NCBI GenBank assembly: GCA_030077755.1
Contig: JAQJZZ010000005.1
Coordinates: 1,984,001 to 2,048,000 of the forward strand
Reading direction: 5' to 3'
Source of the DNA: Filosporella fistucella
Lineage: Eukaryota; Ascomycota; Leotiomycetes; Helotiales
Length of the DNA: 64,000 nucleotides
Shown here: positions 1 through 12,389 of the stretch, one piece after another
How positions within the stretch are numbered: the first letter of the stretch is position 1
Layout: each line of letters starts with the position of its first letter
The notes under the pieces: model-generated
Database searches by the model: none
Seen by the model: the letters and a program-made list of their open reading frames with translations, nothing else
What the model was told of the DNA's origin: nothing
Made by a program: the position numbers and the translations under genes

Positions 1-1885
1 ACCACTTCAATCACTCAGTAACGTGATAGTCGTTGACATCTAAAGCAATGCATGACTCGAGAATCAACGCCTGACTCGGACATCGTAGACTCCGACGACG
101 ACATCATCGAAGTGTTACATGAGGAGATTCAATCGGGGGATGGAAGCAACAATGCACAAGTAAACAGCGGGCTGTAAGCACCACTGATCAGCATTTCTTG
201 CTTGCGATTTAACATTCTGTAGTACTCGATTTGCTATCCAGAGAAATACACAGATTCACCTGAACTTCTGCTACCCTATGGTCAAGTCTCGACAAGGAGA
301 GGGAGTCAATACTAGTTGGATACACTTGGTAAGAGCTTCAATTGCCCGTATCCAGTCATGGCTAATAACTTGCATAGAAATCAGAACCTTGGCCTCCTGC
401 TGTGAAGCAATTCGCATTTCGATATCTTCACGACAGAAATCTTTACTCCGCGAGAAAGAGTGCTTCCGCTGATGTAGATCAGTTTGTAGCCGATCTTACC
501 GGCTTTCTAGGACTCAAGGAAGTTCAATCAGTGACAGACTCAGAGATACGACGGCGATGTAGAGGCCTGATATCAACTAGCGCTGGCAAATGGGGAAGCA
601 GCGGCTATGGTTTTCTTGTTGAAAATCCTTCTGGAAAACTGGTCAAGAGTCCTGAGTTTGAAAATACTTGGAAACTCCGGCGAGATGAATGGATCTGGGC
701 GATACATCGAGGCAACGTGGAAGACGTCTCTGAAATCGTCAACGTTCTTATGAGGGGCCAGCAGGGGGAATCAAACATCCACTCATTGAAGCGTGTATGT
801 CGGCCACCCTTTAACTTTAGCAACAATCCTGACATTTCAGCAGAGACTTACAGGAGATCAACCTTACACAGCCGCAGATGGAGAAGATTTCGAGCCGAAA
901 ACAATTGATGGCTCCAAAAGACAGAAGTTCGGAACAACATCTAGTGATCGCCTACCATCTACTGACACAACACCCGAGAATAACTGTGTCAGTGATAGCA
1001 TTGAATGCTTCAACGACATGCAACAGGTAAGAATTTCGACCTTCAGACAGATGCACCACTGACTCGATTCTCTCGTATTAGAAAAGGGCCACTCCCAGTA
1101 CTTCGAACCAGCCTGGATGTGGAGGCATCACGACAGTGGCAACGCCCACATCACATATCTATACTCAGCCCCATACGAATAAAAAGCCGCACGGAAACTA
1201 TCAAAAACACTTTGTGAGCTCAGAGCAAGCCAGCGCGGAGCTTTTTGACCATCCAAGCTTGTCTACCATGGGAGATCTTGCATCGAATGCAAGGTCTGCC
1301 TCTCTCTCTGAGCTGTATCATGCGCAGATGACAACCGGTGCACCACAAAAGAAAACTTCTCCTCAGTCGAACACAGAGATGTCCGAAGCCAATATTATAA
1401 CCTCTCACACGACGCCACTTGATGGCACAGCAACGCCTGTACATCCTATGCCCCAAGCTCCAGCAGCAATATCTGCTCCTGTAGCAATGGCGCCTGGAAG
1501 GTCCATGCTAGAGTTCGTGCTTGAGGACTCTGATGGGATACCAGACTATGAGTTAAGCAGCATTGTCTCTTCGGCTGTCTTCAAAGCTTCGACTCATGCC
1601 AGCTTCTTCAGTTTGATTGCTGCCAGAAGGGCTGTACCCTTAGAGACTATTCAGTCTATCCTTCTGCGATGCAGTTGGGGAGATAGAATTTCTTTTGTTG
1701 TTGGTCACAACGACGAGGAAGATACCTGGAGGAACGTTCAACGTAGGGTTGGCAGAAAGTTTCTGTGGGACAAAGAAAATCTTGCGAATGTGAGGGAATG
1801 GAGAGTGACAACTAGAGCCATCTTTGTCACTAATTATGTCGGCGTTACAGAGCAACAGGCATTGGATGGTGAGGATGCTTGGTGA
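1..1885 (+). CDS. Tandem-family protein A (unrecognised fungal family), 5' partial
   Basis: I do not recognise this family. Model: exons (<52)..173, 223..328, 378..794, 841..1026 and 1082..1885; every junction is GT-AG and keeps frame, giving 544 residues from position 52. The true N-terminus is probably upstream, because the next paralogue has an extra N-terminal exon that is missing here. Three blocks are shared with the two downstream genes: a central helical block with VKQFAFRYLHDRNLYS (about 402-450), a block ending in SGKLVKSPEFENTW (about 625-670), and a C-terminal domain at about 1500-1830 starting LEFVLEDSDGIPDY and ending WRVTTRAIFV. Between them lies a low-complexity linker rich in S, T, P and A. 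The first visible exon is very acidic and contains DDDIIEVL, a SUMO-interaction-like motif. No signal peptide or membrane segment is visible. A nuclear or cytosolic role is only a guess. Confidence 0.72.
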
Positions 1886-2652
1886 TTATAGGGTATTCTC
1901 GTTACCATGTAGCAGAAATTTGATTCGGAGATAGGCAGTCAAAATTCGCATAATACAGTATCTTAACAATGATTTTTATATATAATGTGCTTGGAAAACC
2001 ACTTCAATACAACCGTGTATAAATAGTCTACCCTCTATTTGACAGTTTTGCCGAGATATACTTAATGTGTTTAAAATTGTGTTTTCGACTTTGATACTTA
2101 AGAGTTTGCTCCAGTACACCAATTTTCTTACCTCACTGTAAATTCTGCTTCGTGTAGGTATATTTTTTGGATTTCTTTGTCTATACGAGGTGTTCTAGGC
2201 CATTGGTTCGGGGGACAAGCAGTTTGCAGGTCAGATTCTTGTCGGCCTCCAAGCGCAAATGATAGTCAATGCAGGAGTGAGGCCGCCTTTCCAGCTTGTT
2301 ACAAGCTGGGTCGAAAGATTAGGCCCGTTGCGTAAGTGTAGACACCAAGTAGCAGGGAAGGAGCAGAGGTGTGGCAGCTAAGCACGCTCCACTTACAAGC
2401 GATAAAAGCGGCTTGAGATATGTCCGAATGTGGTGTGTTGGTAAATGCCCCGTCAATCTATTCGACCACCAAGAGGAATTCTGTCGACGAGGGGTATGAA
2501 AATTTTATTTCAAGAGAGAGGGAAGCCCTTGGGCTCGAAGTCACTTGTCTTTCTATTTCAATTCACACAAATCCCAGCATTTTATACACCCGCCGTTCTT
2601 CGACCTGAAATTGCTTTTCAGCCTTTATTGTACCCTTGAACCGATCCGCGTT
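1886..2652. other. Intergenic spacer between paralogues A and B
   Basis: AT-rich 3' flank followed by the promoter and leader of the next gene. Short open frames overlap at 2420-2650 but show no family similarity. No repeat or RNA gene seen. Confidence 0.5.
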
Positions 2653-4847
2653 ATGTCCAGCTCGAAACAACCGAGAACGATACGAAAGCACAACAAAAGA
2701 TCAGTCCGCGAGGTCTGCGAGGCTTTAGGATACGGTTCGTCTGAAAAGAACTCGGCTCGGTATTGGAAAAATTTTTCTCAAAAGACTGCCGACTTTCGAC
2801 TCTGCGCAATCCAAAACCATTTACAGAACGACAGTACTTTGCATACCGAAGCGCCAGGCCTGCAGGACCTTGCATCGTCATTCTTGGATTTTAACCACTT
2901 ACTTTTTATGACGCCGAAGCAACCACAACCTTTTGTGTGTCCCGTCTTGCCTGACGATCGAGAGCAGTTAGTTTCCCTACTCTTTAGTGCAATCATTTCA
3001 TGTCTGATCCGATACTCCAGAATTCTTGACGAACTTCGAGACCTTATGGCAATTCAAGAAGCGAACTATCGTCGAAACAGTGCAAGGGATAGAGGAATTG
3101 AAGTGAGTTCTTCCTACAACCAGTACAGTAACCATTATGTGTTTGTGCTGAGAAAATGCAGGATACAGGGCATATTGAAAGGAGCGAGTCCGAGAGCGCT
3201 CAAGCTCAGTCACAAATCGACATCGAAACTGAGTAGGTTTATTCATCTCTCCGGTTGCTACTTCTCCACCCGCTTACTCATATCGCAGTCTCGTTCATTC
3301 CCCAGTCAACGTCGGTGAAGCTATACAGAAACACCTCAACGCGGTATTCACAAAGGAGAGTTGTGATTGGGTCATAGCACGAGACTGGTTCATCAATGTG
3401 GGTATTGACTGAACATCCCTCTCCTTCATAACGAATCATACTAAGTGCTAGGAATAGAAGACGAAAAATATACCAGACGACGTTAAAGCCTTTGTTTGGA
3501 GGTATGCACACGAACGAGATCTTTACAGCAGCAACAATGGCAATGAGAAAGAGTTTCGTGGACTCTTGAGTACAATCAAGACTCTCTTCAAATTACAGAG
3601 GATAGATTCACAACAATGCTTGGAGCTTCTGGAGAAATGTGAAAATCTGATTGTCAGTGAGGTGCCTGGATGGAAAAGATGCGGTCTTCTCGTCGAAACC
3701 GCTGGCAATCTTGCCAAATCCCCTGACTTTGAAGCTGCTTGGAGAGCGGCACATAGTATTTATATCGAAAGACCCTACGGGGAAAGAACTCGGAAGCTTC
3801 CTGAAATCAACACCATCATCGATCTCACATCGGACTCTCCTTCTCCAACCTCACAACCACCTGATGCACAAACTGAATTGGCGGACGTTCAAATACCCCG
3901 CTCCGCGAAACGACAGAGAGAAGAGACAGGTTATCCTGAGCCTCAAAAAATGGCGAAAGTAGAAGCTGATGTAAGTTCAAGAACATTATATTGATATACA
4001 AGACTAACAGCTATAGCTCCTGGATGAAATTGACCCTTGTGATGACCCTTTTTCTGATTCATATGTACCATTTCGAGCTCCACAGGCCAAAATGGTGTCC
4101 TCCCCGGAGCAAGCTGGGCAAGATCCAGTCGTCGGAATTCATCTTCAATGCGAGGCGGAGCTTGGAAACCATGGTGAAGAACCATCTTTGATTAGTGTGC
4201 CCGAGTCCGAAAAAGTCTCCGTACTGCCAGAATCCCAATCGGCATTGCCTCCGCCCAGCAATCCTCCAGAGGAGACATATGGCTTCACGCTGTCGCCTGT
4301 ATTGAAAGCAAATAACCTTGGCTGCAGACCTCTTCCTCTCCATTTGACTGACTCCTCGACACTTAGTTCCTCAAGCTACGATCTGAAGCCCCCGAGGTCC
4401 ACGAAGCTTCTACAGGCACTCAACGGCAGCTTTGACATGAAACCAAAAATGACAAAGCCAAAGCTTGAATTTATACTTGAAGATGTTGATGGAATTCCAG
4501 ATAGGAGTCCAGCAAGTATTGTCGACTCCACCGCATTCAAAGCCTCCACTCATGCTTTTTTCTTCCAACTGGCTTGTGATCGACACGGAATCAGCACAGA
4601 ATCCGTTGAATCTATCTCCCTCATTTGCAACTGGGGTAATAAACACAGTTTTATCATTCGCAATGATGATACCGAAGAGAAGTGGAACACTCTCAAAGAA
4701 AGAGTGGAAAAGAAATTTCGCTGGGACCGGAAAAACGTGAAATTACAACATATGAAAGTTTGGCATATTGAAAGTCAAATTAATTTCCTTGATTGGAGTT
4801 CCAGTGGGGTTGAATCAATGGATGAAACTGATGATGATTTAAAGTAG
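2653..4847 (+). CDS. Tandem-family protein B (unrecognised fungal family)
   Basis: Exons 2653..3102, 3162..3232, 3289..3397, 3458..3970 and 4017..4847 join in frame to 657 residues. The start is the ATG of MSSSKQPRTIRKHNKRSV; this basic N-terminus carries the motif EVCEALGYGSSEKNSARYW. The central block after intron 3 has VKAFVWRYAHERDLYS, matching VKQFAFRYLHDRNLYS of the upstream gene. The next block contains LAKSPDFEAAW. It is followed by INTIIDLTSDS (about 3809-3838), a textbook SUMO-interaction motif (hydrophobic core plus acidic/Ser tail). The C-terminal domain (about 4464-4795) starts LEFILEDVDGIPDRSP and is alignable with the upstream gene. The intron before it has a clear CTAAC branch site near 4001. 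Exon structure is conserved with gene A. Function is unknown; a SUMO-linked nuclear role is a speculation from one short motif. Confidence 0.8.
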
Positions 4848-5900
4848 TAAAATATAGACCATGAATAAACAATGCATAGCATTTATCTAGATTTAATGCA
4901 ATACACGCACCTCTCGTGATCCAAACTTGTGTCTACACTAGAGTAGTGACTTGAAGAAAATTTGACAAAATCTCCTTTTCCCAACTCATGTAACTATTGA
5001 CTCAGTCTAGTTATTGCAATTTAGCTATTACACCTCTGAACAACTACTATAGACAGTGTAGTGTGTTAGAGGCGTTGTCTATGTGCCCACCTTTTCTCGA
5101 ACCTTGGCATGGATTGTAAAAGCGGTGTAACTATCTGAGTGCTATCTTCTTCCTTGCTCTTATTAATTTAGCTATATACTATATCGTCTAAGTCTAGTTA
5201 GCAGTATTGCTTCTCTTTCGGCGAAGAGCGTCTAAAGCAGCAAAACAGAATACGCCACAATCAAAAATCCTTCCAGAATACATACCCCTACTTCCCCGAA
5301 CAAATCATACACCCTAGCTATTATATTTTAGCTTGTAAAGCTGAAAGTCTCTTACGAATCGAACGTGGTAAAGCAGCGAATTCTGCGCCACCTGCACTAT
5401 TTTCTCGAAGGAGCCGCTGAACCAAACTGTCGGGATTTTTGCCAAGAGATATTCCAACATCGCAGCAAATCAGATAGCCGGAATTCGGTGTGGGAGAATG
5501 CGTACAAGGTGCAAGTTTCACTATTCATGCAGGACGTCGTGGACTCAAACGACTCTTGATATGAAAGTTGGTAATGAAGAGAGGCTTCGTATAGCTTTTA
5601 AAATCTGCCTTGCCGCAGCTTGGTGGAGCAGAGATAAGAGTCAGGTCATGTGTATGCAAGCTATGTAAACCAACAAACTTCGACGCAAACATAGTGGGGC
5701 TGAGATACTTTGAGCTGGAAGACTATAGAATCATCACGACAAGGGAACATAGTCTTCAATTCAAACTAACTTTCCTGCCTTGCAGTCACTCTTCTTACAG
5801 GCATTCGTCACAACCTTTTCTGCCAGGAGCAATCCAACAAAGTCCGGTTGAAGTTCTTTATCCAACGCGGCGTCCGCTGATACTCTTTTGCAATTTCACT
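4848..5900. other. Intergenic spacer between paralogues B and C
   Basis: About 1.05 kb with mixed AT-rich stretches. A 64-codon frame at 5365-5559 overlaps open frames on the other strand and has no recognisable domain. I see no convincing gene here. Confidence 0.45.
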
Positions 5901-8580
5901 ATGTCGAAGGCGTCAAAAGTGCAGTCTAGCAATCTTGGAGCACTCGTCAGCGAGCTTGGCTTTTCCGACGGACGAGCAGGACGAGACGCAAAAACATTCA
6001 CCAAGTCCGTCGCAGATTTCCGAGTCGCCTTCACTGCAAAAGGCAATCGTCTTCCTACTTCGAATCCAGATACTCCTGAAGCTCGCAATTTTGCAGTAGA
6101 ATTTTGCTCCGAAGAAAATCGTGGCGAAACTTTCTGGCCTCCGACTTCCTCGGGCCGTTTGCCTACCTGGCAGCATGATCGAGAGAAGTAAGTGCAAACA
6201 TCACAAGAATAATCACTGCTTCAGCTAATCAACTCACAGAATCCTGAAGGCCCTCGCGCATATCTTTACACTTCAAGCATACTACAAATATCAACGAGAT
6301 CGCAAGTCTCAGAAGAAGGATGTTGGTGTCACGACTCCTGTACGCTCGGTTAGTACCTACCTACACTGGGACATGCCCTTGTGCCTCGCTAAATGCCCTG
6401 AAGCTATCTGGAAATGATAGAGAGCTGAGCCCTGAATCTATGCTATATGTCGCACCGTCACCTCCGTCAGGGACAAGGAGACGGCCAGCTAAAAATCTTG
6501 ACCTCGATCCAAGCTCCAAAGAAGGACAAGCACAGTAAGTCGAGCCTCAAGCAAGCCATGAATACTCCTGTACAGTTTTCACTTTATTTTTTTTAGATCG
6601 CGACTCCGAATATTCGACTGACTGTTTTAGCCTTGCACATCTCGATGCTTGCATTCAGGAGGTCGAATCACTTCATCCAAAATTTGATAGCACAGCAATA
6701 AAGGAATTTACTCCAGAATGGCTCAGAAAGGTATCTCGCCTTTCCAACCCACTATGGCTATGAATTCTAACAGTGTAGATTGGTGCCAAATGGCCCACTT
6801 CAGCAGATATTCGCCTCAAAACACTCATGCACGACAATGATTTCTACGATGCAGACGACAGTAAAGACAAAGTACTGAAGCTCACCAAACCTTTATGCGA
6901 ACGAACCCTCCTCGCTGAACGAGAGCACACACAGTATAATTCTTTCAAGACTCGAGTTCTAAACCGCATCACTCAGATTGCGGCAGAGTTGCAGTCGGCA
7001 GGATTGATTGATTATGATGAGAATTATGTACTACAAAAAACTCCGGTGCTTAGGGATGTGTGGAAGAATCGCCATAGTTACTGGAAGCCAACGCCGGTCA
7101 ATAAGTCAGCAAAGGCTCCGGAGTCAACGAAGAGAGCTACACGAGAGATTGAATATGAATATGTCGTCGAAATGAACTCAGAGGTTGAGGAAGCTATGGT
7201 TGTTTCAACTCCCAAAAAACCCACTACAAAGCCCGCTCCACGGGTCGTGGTTGTTGATGACAAGACAAAGGTATCTTTCATGAAACCCGATCTCTTACCG
7301 GAGCAGCTATTAATACTATTCGCCAACAGGACACCTTCACACCTCCCACAGCGACGAAACGAAACCATCTCAACATTGCAGGCTGGGGCATAGGAGAGGA
7401 GGGACCGCAACACAAAAGAGCCAAATCTGTGCCGGGCCCAGGAATGGCGAAGCGATCCAATACCAACAGCAAAAATAGTACCCCTATTTCACAAGCTGCA
7501 CCGTACAATCAGACATTCGTGGAACCTTTCAAAAATTATATGGCCCAAGAGAATGTTAGATTGGCAAATGTAACCTCTGCAAGTCAACCGATATTGCAAA
7601 AGCTAATTTTCGAATAGGAAGCATCCTCTTCTCGAATTTCCGCTGATGCGTCCTCTAAAGATTTATCAATGGATTGCCCCTCGATAGTGCAGCAGAGTAC
7701 TATACCAAAAGTCCAACTTGCTCCAGCTCAGCCTGCATTGCCCCAGACCGAAAATCAGAGACCCGTCCAGCCAGAAGTCGTCACACCTCAATCAGCAGCG
7801 CCTAAGCAGAAATCAGCATCTCCACGGCCTCTTACACCTACTAGTCCACAGAAGACTATGACAACGACAAGAGACATGGTCCCTGTTACCAGTGAAGATA
7901 CAGTGCCTACCCCTACTGCTCCAATTCCACAACAGCAAACTTCCATTGCGGAAACAAATCAACAAACAAAATCTCCACCTCCGGCAGCTGTGCATGTACC
8001 AGAGCCTCAGCAATTGCAACCCACACTTGCGGGTTCAGCCTTCAATCCTCGACCCTCCGCACAACTCTCAAACATACAGCCACCACCAAGACAGGAAATA
8101 GCAAATTCACCATCAATCCAAACATCGCAATCCGTCCAACCTCTCCCTTTCTCGCCTCCCTCGAAACAAGCGGCCCATCAGCCTCCCTCCTCTCAATCCC
8201 AACCCCAGCCTCCCTCCCAATCCTCCTCCCAAGCCGAAAACGAACAAATCCTCCTCCTCCTCCCTACCTCCCTAACCGGAGTCCTCGACCTCGACACCCC
8301 GATCTTCTCCTCCACTTTCCTCTCCCCAACGACCACAGCCCAATCTTTCTTCACTCTCTACTCTTCCCTAGTCTCCTGTCCCATGACTTCTCTCCCAGCA
8401 TTAACATTTACATTTATGTTTGCGAGCTCGAATGTATGTGTTGTGCGTCAAGGTGATGAGATTGCATTTGGGAAGGTACAGAAGAGGGCTAAGTTACTTT
8501 TTGAGCTGCTTAGGGGGAGGAAAAAGGATGTTAAGGAGTGGGAGATTGTGGTTGAGATTGGGGATTTGAGTGGGGTGTAG
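5901..8580 (+). CDS. Tandem-family protein C (divergent member with P/Q/S-rich linker)
   Basis: Proposed exons 5901..6187, 6240..6348, 6471..6534, 6597..6730, 6779..7270, 7330..7569 and 7618..8580, about 762 residues. The third exon's left edge is uncertain: several AG sites keep frame and I chose 6471. The N-terminus (MSKASKVQSSNLGALVSELG) corresponds to the N-terminus of gene B. LAHLDACIQEVESLHPKFD followed by FTPEWLRK aligns with AIQKHLNAVFTKESCDWV and ARDWFIN of gene B. IRLKTLMHDNDFYDADD aligns with the conserved RY-H-R-LYS block. Residues from about 400 on form a long disordered stretch rich in P, Q and S. The C-terminal domain (about 8220-8570) retains the pattern of the family (FSSTFLSPTTTAQSFFTLYS, KEWEIVVEIGDL) but is much diverged. 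It lies head-to-tail with the two paralogues. Function unknown. Confidence 0.7.
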
Positions 8581-9989
8581 AACTTCGATGTGGGAGAAGT
8601 GAATTGGGAAGATGGAAAGAGAGAGGGGAATGTAGTGCAAAGGTTGGAATCTGGATTTTTGATGACAGCAAGGAACTCGTGTGAATCTAAAGAGAGTTGG
8701 TGATGTGAAAACATTTCGATATCTTTTAGCAAGGAGGACTGCAATAGGAGTATTAAAAGCATGTATATCTTACCATATATCAATAAATATTTGATTTCCA
8801 TGTTTTCTATCTTCATCAACGCAACAGGAGAAACCAGAAAGCGCAAACAGATATCAGAGATCAGAAGGACGTACCTGATGGTCAGGGTATAAAGTTTAAA
8901 TCTCATTCCTACACCACGTAAGAGAAGCTCAATATGACGTCCACAACTGAATATATATCCCATCCACCTCCCTCTCTCGCCTTCCCAAGTTTTTTTTTTT
9001 TAAAAAAGTAAACGACACATCCTCGCACATCAGCCCATAAAAACCCTCGTTTCGCTACCCTCAAACACGGCCCAAACAGCAGACCCAATTAATAACCCTC
9101 CTTCCCACCAGCATAAAACAACGCTCATCAGACGACAGCAAGAAGGTTACTTGATGGCTGTGCGTAGCTTCGGTAGTTTAGCGTAGCGTTATGGAAGGAG
9201 GAAAGAATTGCCTTTCGCCCGAATCTCGGTGTTGAGGTTATGGTGGTGCGTTTCGTGAGTGGAGCCGATAGTTTGGGAGCTGGTGAGGTTATTGCAGCCC
9301 TGTAGGTGATCTGGTGCGGGCGCTAAATCTAGGGGCGGATGGTGACGGTTGTGGCGGAGTGAAAGTTGACGACGATGATCACTGTCGACTATAATAATTT
9401 AAATATTCATGTAGGTAGCGACATTTCTTCGCAATATACAAGTAGTTATTTTCAAGTCAGAATTAATGATACTGGGTATACTTTTTTGCCCTTTAAAATC
9501 AAAGCATCTTCTTTGCTATCTAACTCTCACAACACTCAACACAACAACCCACCAGGACAAACCCTCCAAACACCGTCTCACTCGCCCCACCCAACTCCCC
9601 ACTACACTCCACCCATGCGACAGCCACCGTCCCAAACTCTCGTCCCAACCCCGTGAGATGTGGATATGTTTGTTTGAGAGTCCTCAAAAATGGCATGACA
9701 TGTCTAGTAATAGATAATACATTCCCTTCATCCATTTTCTGTTCCCTCTGACTTTCTTCTGTGTTGCAATTCTAGTCTCTTTCTTGGAATCTTACGTTCT
9801 TTTCTTCTCTTCAAACATACAGCTAGCGGGTCTGCTTTTAATTTTTCGGTGCAATTTACTTACTGTTCGCCCATTCGATTTACCGACGAAAGGAACAGGA
9901 ATCTATTCGAATAGTGCTGTGCACTTCCTCTTCCTTCATACAGTAGCCAGAATATCCGAGGAAAAGTTCAACGCGGAAATCAACTCACT
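8581..9989. other. Intergenic region with poly-T tract
   Basis: About 1.4 kb. It holds a run of 12 T at 8990-9001 followed by A6, then a mixed region and a pyrimidine-rich leader before the next gene. A 96-codon frame at 9366-9656 is low-complexity (P, T, H) and not credible as a gene. Confidence 0.45.
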
Positions 9990-11530
9990 ATGCCTTCCCT
10001 ATCCAGCATCCTCTCACTCACCACCCTCCTCGCCCTCGCAACCGCACAAGGCGTAATAATCTCCGCCCAAGGCACAAAAGGCTCTCCCGCCTCCTTGCCC
10101 CTACAAGTCCAACTTGCAAAGGCAGACGCAAACATCATAAACGCCACCGAGATCACTCAAAATGTGGTTAATGAATGCGGTCGTACTCTCCTAGGAGGAA
10201 ACATCGATATCGGAGAGAATACTGAAACACAATTAGCAGCCAAGACTGTCACTTCTGTGACGAAAGGAGGATCCGTGGCTGTGAGTGTGAAGGCCGTGGA
10301 TGGGAATGGAAAGGGTCCGTATACATGTGATCTCGATCCTACCGGGAATGCGTTGGCAACTGGACAGACCAAAATTACAGTTAAGGAGACGGATGCAGCG
10401 AATGGAGATGCGAGTTTGACTTTGACTATGGGTGCTGATTTGGCTTGTGCTGGAGGTCAGTTCTTGCTTCCTGTTTCTCATTCCGGTGTTGTTTCGTCTG
10501 TCATGCTTTGGAGATATGATAAGGAGGAGGAGCAGGAAGGAGATTGGAACGGTAGGCTGACAAAATCTAGCATCAACTGGTAATGTCTGTACCGTTCGTT
10601 GCGTCAACCCACAGGGATTCGGAGGTTGTTTCGCAGTCCAACAAACCGAGTATGTCTCTTTTCTTCTTTCCCTCCCCTCAAACCCAAATTTAACAATCCC
10701 ACAGTGTAACCCCCGGCGCCAATTCCGCCAACACCATCACCTCCGCCCAAACCCTCGAAGGCATCAACGCCCAAATAGCCCAAAACAACAAAGATCTCCC
10801 CGCTGCATTCAAAGCCGCAGCTGAGGCCCCATTAGCAGATTTCGGAGTCAAGGCCGTAGACGAGATTTTGAGTATCGATAGTACGGCACTTGCTACTGCT
10901 GCCGTGGGAGCATTGAGTACTAGTAGTGCTGCAGCGGCGAAGGCTACGAATGCTGCCGGAGGAAAGAAGGGGAAGGGAAATGGTTCGTTATTTCTTTCTT
11001 TTTTGTGTTTTTATCTCTGGCCATTGGGGCTTGGATGGTGGTATTGGATTGGCATGGAGTGGATAGCACTTGATGTTCCTTGACTATCACCCGAACCTGC
11101 ATCCTTCCCTCTTTTCACTCAAAAAAGGAAAACAAACTCCTAACTCTCACCAGGAGCCACAGCCAAAGGAGCAAACGGAGCTGCTGCGAACGGAGCAACC
11201 GCCAAAGGAGCCAACGGTAACGCTGCTGCCAACGCAAATGGTAAATCCCCTCTCCTCTTCCCTCTTATTCCCCTTTCCTTTCCCAACCCAACACCACCCC
11301 ACCCCCTCAAAACCCCATATCTAACACCCCACACAGGAGCAACAGCCGCCAAAGGCACAGCCGCTAAAGGAGCAGCAGCAGCTAAATCAACCGTTTCAGC
11401 CAATGCCGCAAATGCCAACGCCGCCACCGGAAATGCAGCCACCGCGAATGGAAATGGAGCTACAGCTAAAGGCGCAAATGCAGGAAATAGCAACGGGAAT
11501 GGAAAGAACGCTAGGGCTTTTAGTGCGTAG
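9990..11530 (+). CDS. Secreted gEgh16/MAS/GAS1-like protein (DUF3129 type) with repeat tail
   Basis: Exons 9990..10455, 10571..10649, 10705..10982, 11154..11240 and 11337..11530 give 367 residues. A signal peptide is clear (MPSLSSILSLTTLLALATAQ). The mature start GVIISAQGTKGSPASLPLQV, the block QNVVNECGRTLLGGNIDIGE and the spliced segment TGNVCTVRCVNPQGFGGCF are hallmarks of the gEgh16/MAS/GAS1 family, known in plant-pathogenic and insect-associated fungi as secreted, often infection-stage, proteins. Cysteines fall in the conserved pattern. The tail from about residue 250 is rich in A, N, G and K, built from variants of NGATAKGANG; its exons all begin in phase after the first base of a Gly codon, so exons look duplicated. 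Donor sites after 10982 (GTTCGT) are weak but required by frame. Confidence 0.88.
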
Positions 11531-12389
11531 ATTTTTTTTCGGGATTGGGGACTTGGAGGATTGGGGTATGAGGAGAGCAGGTAGAGAGAGATGGTTTGAA
11601 TTACTTTCATGTTGAGAGGATGAGAGAGAGGTTGTGTAATTAAGTACAATACATTGTGGGAAATTTAAAGGAAAGAATTTTGTTCTTGATTTTATGGGGA
11701 AAGAGTTTGGTGGGGGAGAGAAGGTAAACCAAGGTTGGTGGTGTTACGTTTGCATTCAAATTTGAGTTGATTGTCTTTCGCAATGGAGAATAATGGGATG
11801 CCAAGGGTTAGAGAGCATGGAAGAAGAGAACTCGAAACACCTCGACAATTCACTACGTCACATGCATGTACTGTATATCACAAACGAGAGTCATGAAACG
11901 AATAAAGCGAAGCAAAATGCAGCTTGAGCTACTAAGTGCCTAACTAATCTGGCTAGGCACGATGCCCGCTGCCTCTCGTTTCTATGTCATAATGCCATCC
12001 CGACGCACATTCAAAAGCCATGAGTGCTATGCGTAATGCTGAAGCAACCAAAAGCAAATCCATCCACGAAAGCAAATAGCCAAAGAGACCTCCATCCTAC
12101 GTCTCCATCAGTCAAACTATCGCCAACTGTAGTGATTGATCCAGGCTATACTGTGTCGCAAGTTGATATGCCAGAGTGATGAAAGTGAGGTTGCTGAAAA
12201 CCCGTTCAATATCGAAAGAAGAAACCGTGCTGAAAAGCCAATATGAAAACATGGGTATCATGTTGTTGCAATGAAAAGCAAATTGTGTGAAACCCGATCA
12301 TGGAATGAGTTTCGGTGAAAAGCCAAGAGTAGAAATATCGGTAGTGAGCGGAGTGGTCGAAGAAAGATATCTAGATATCCTAGAACCAT
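11531..12389. other. Convergent intergenic region
   Basis: About 0.86 kb between two converging genes, serving as 3' flank for both. Nothing else recognised. Confidence 0.5.
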
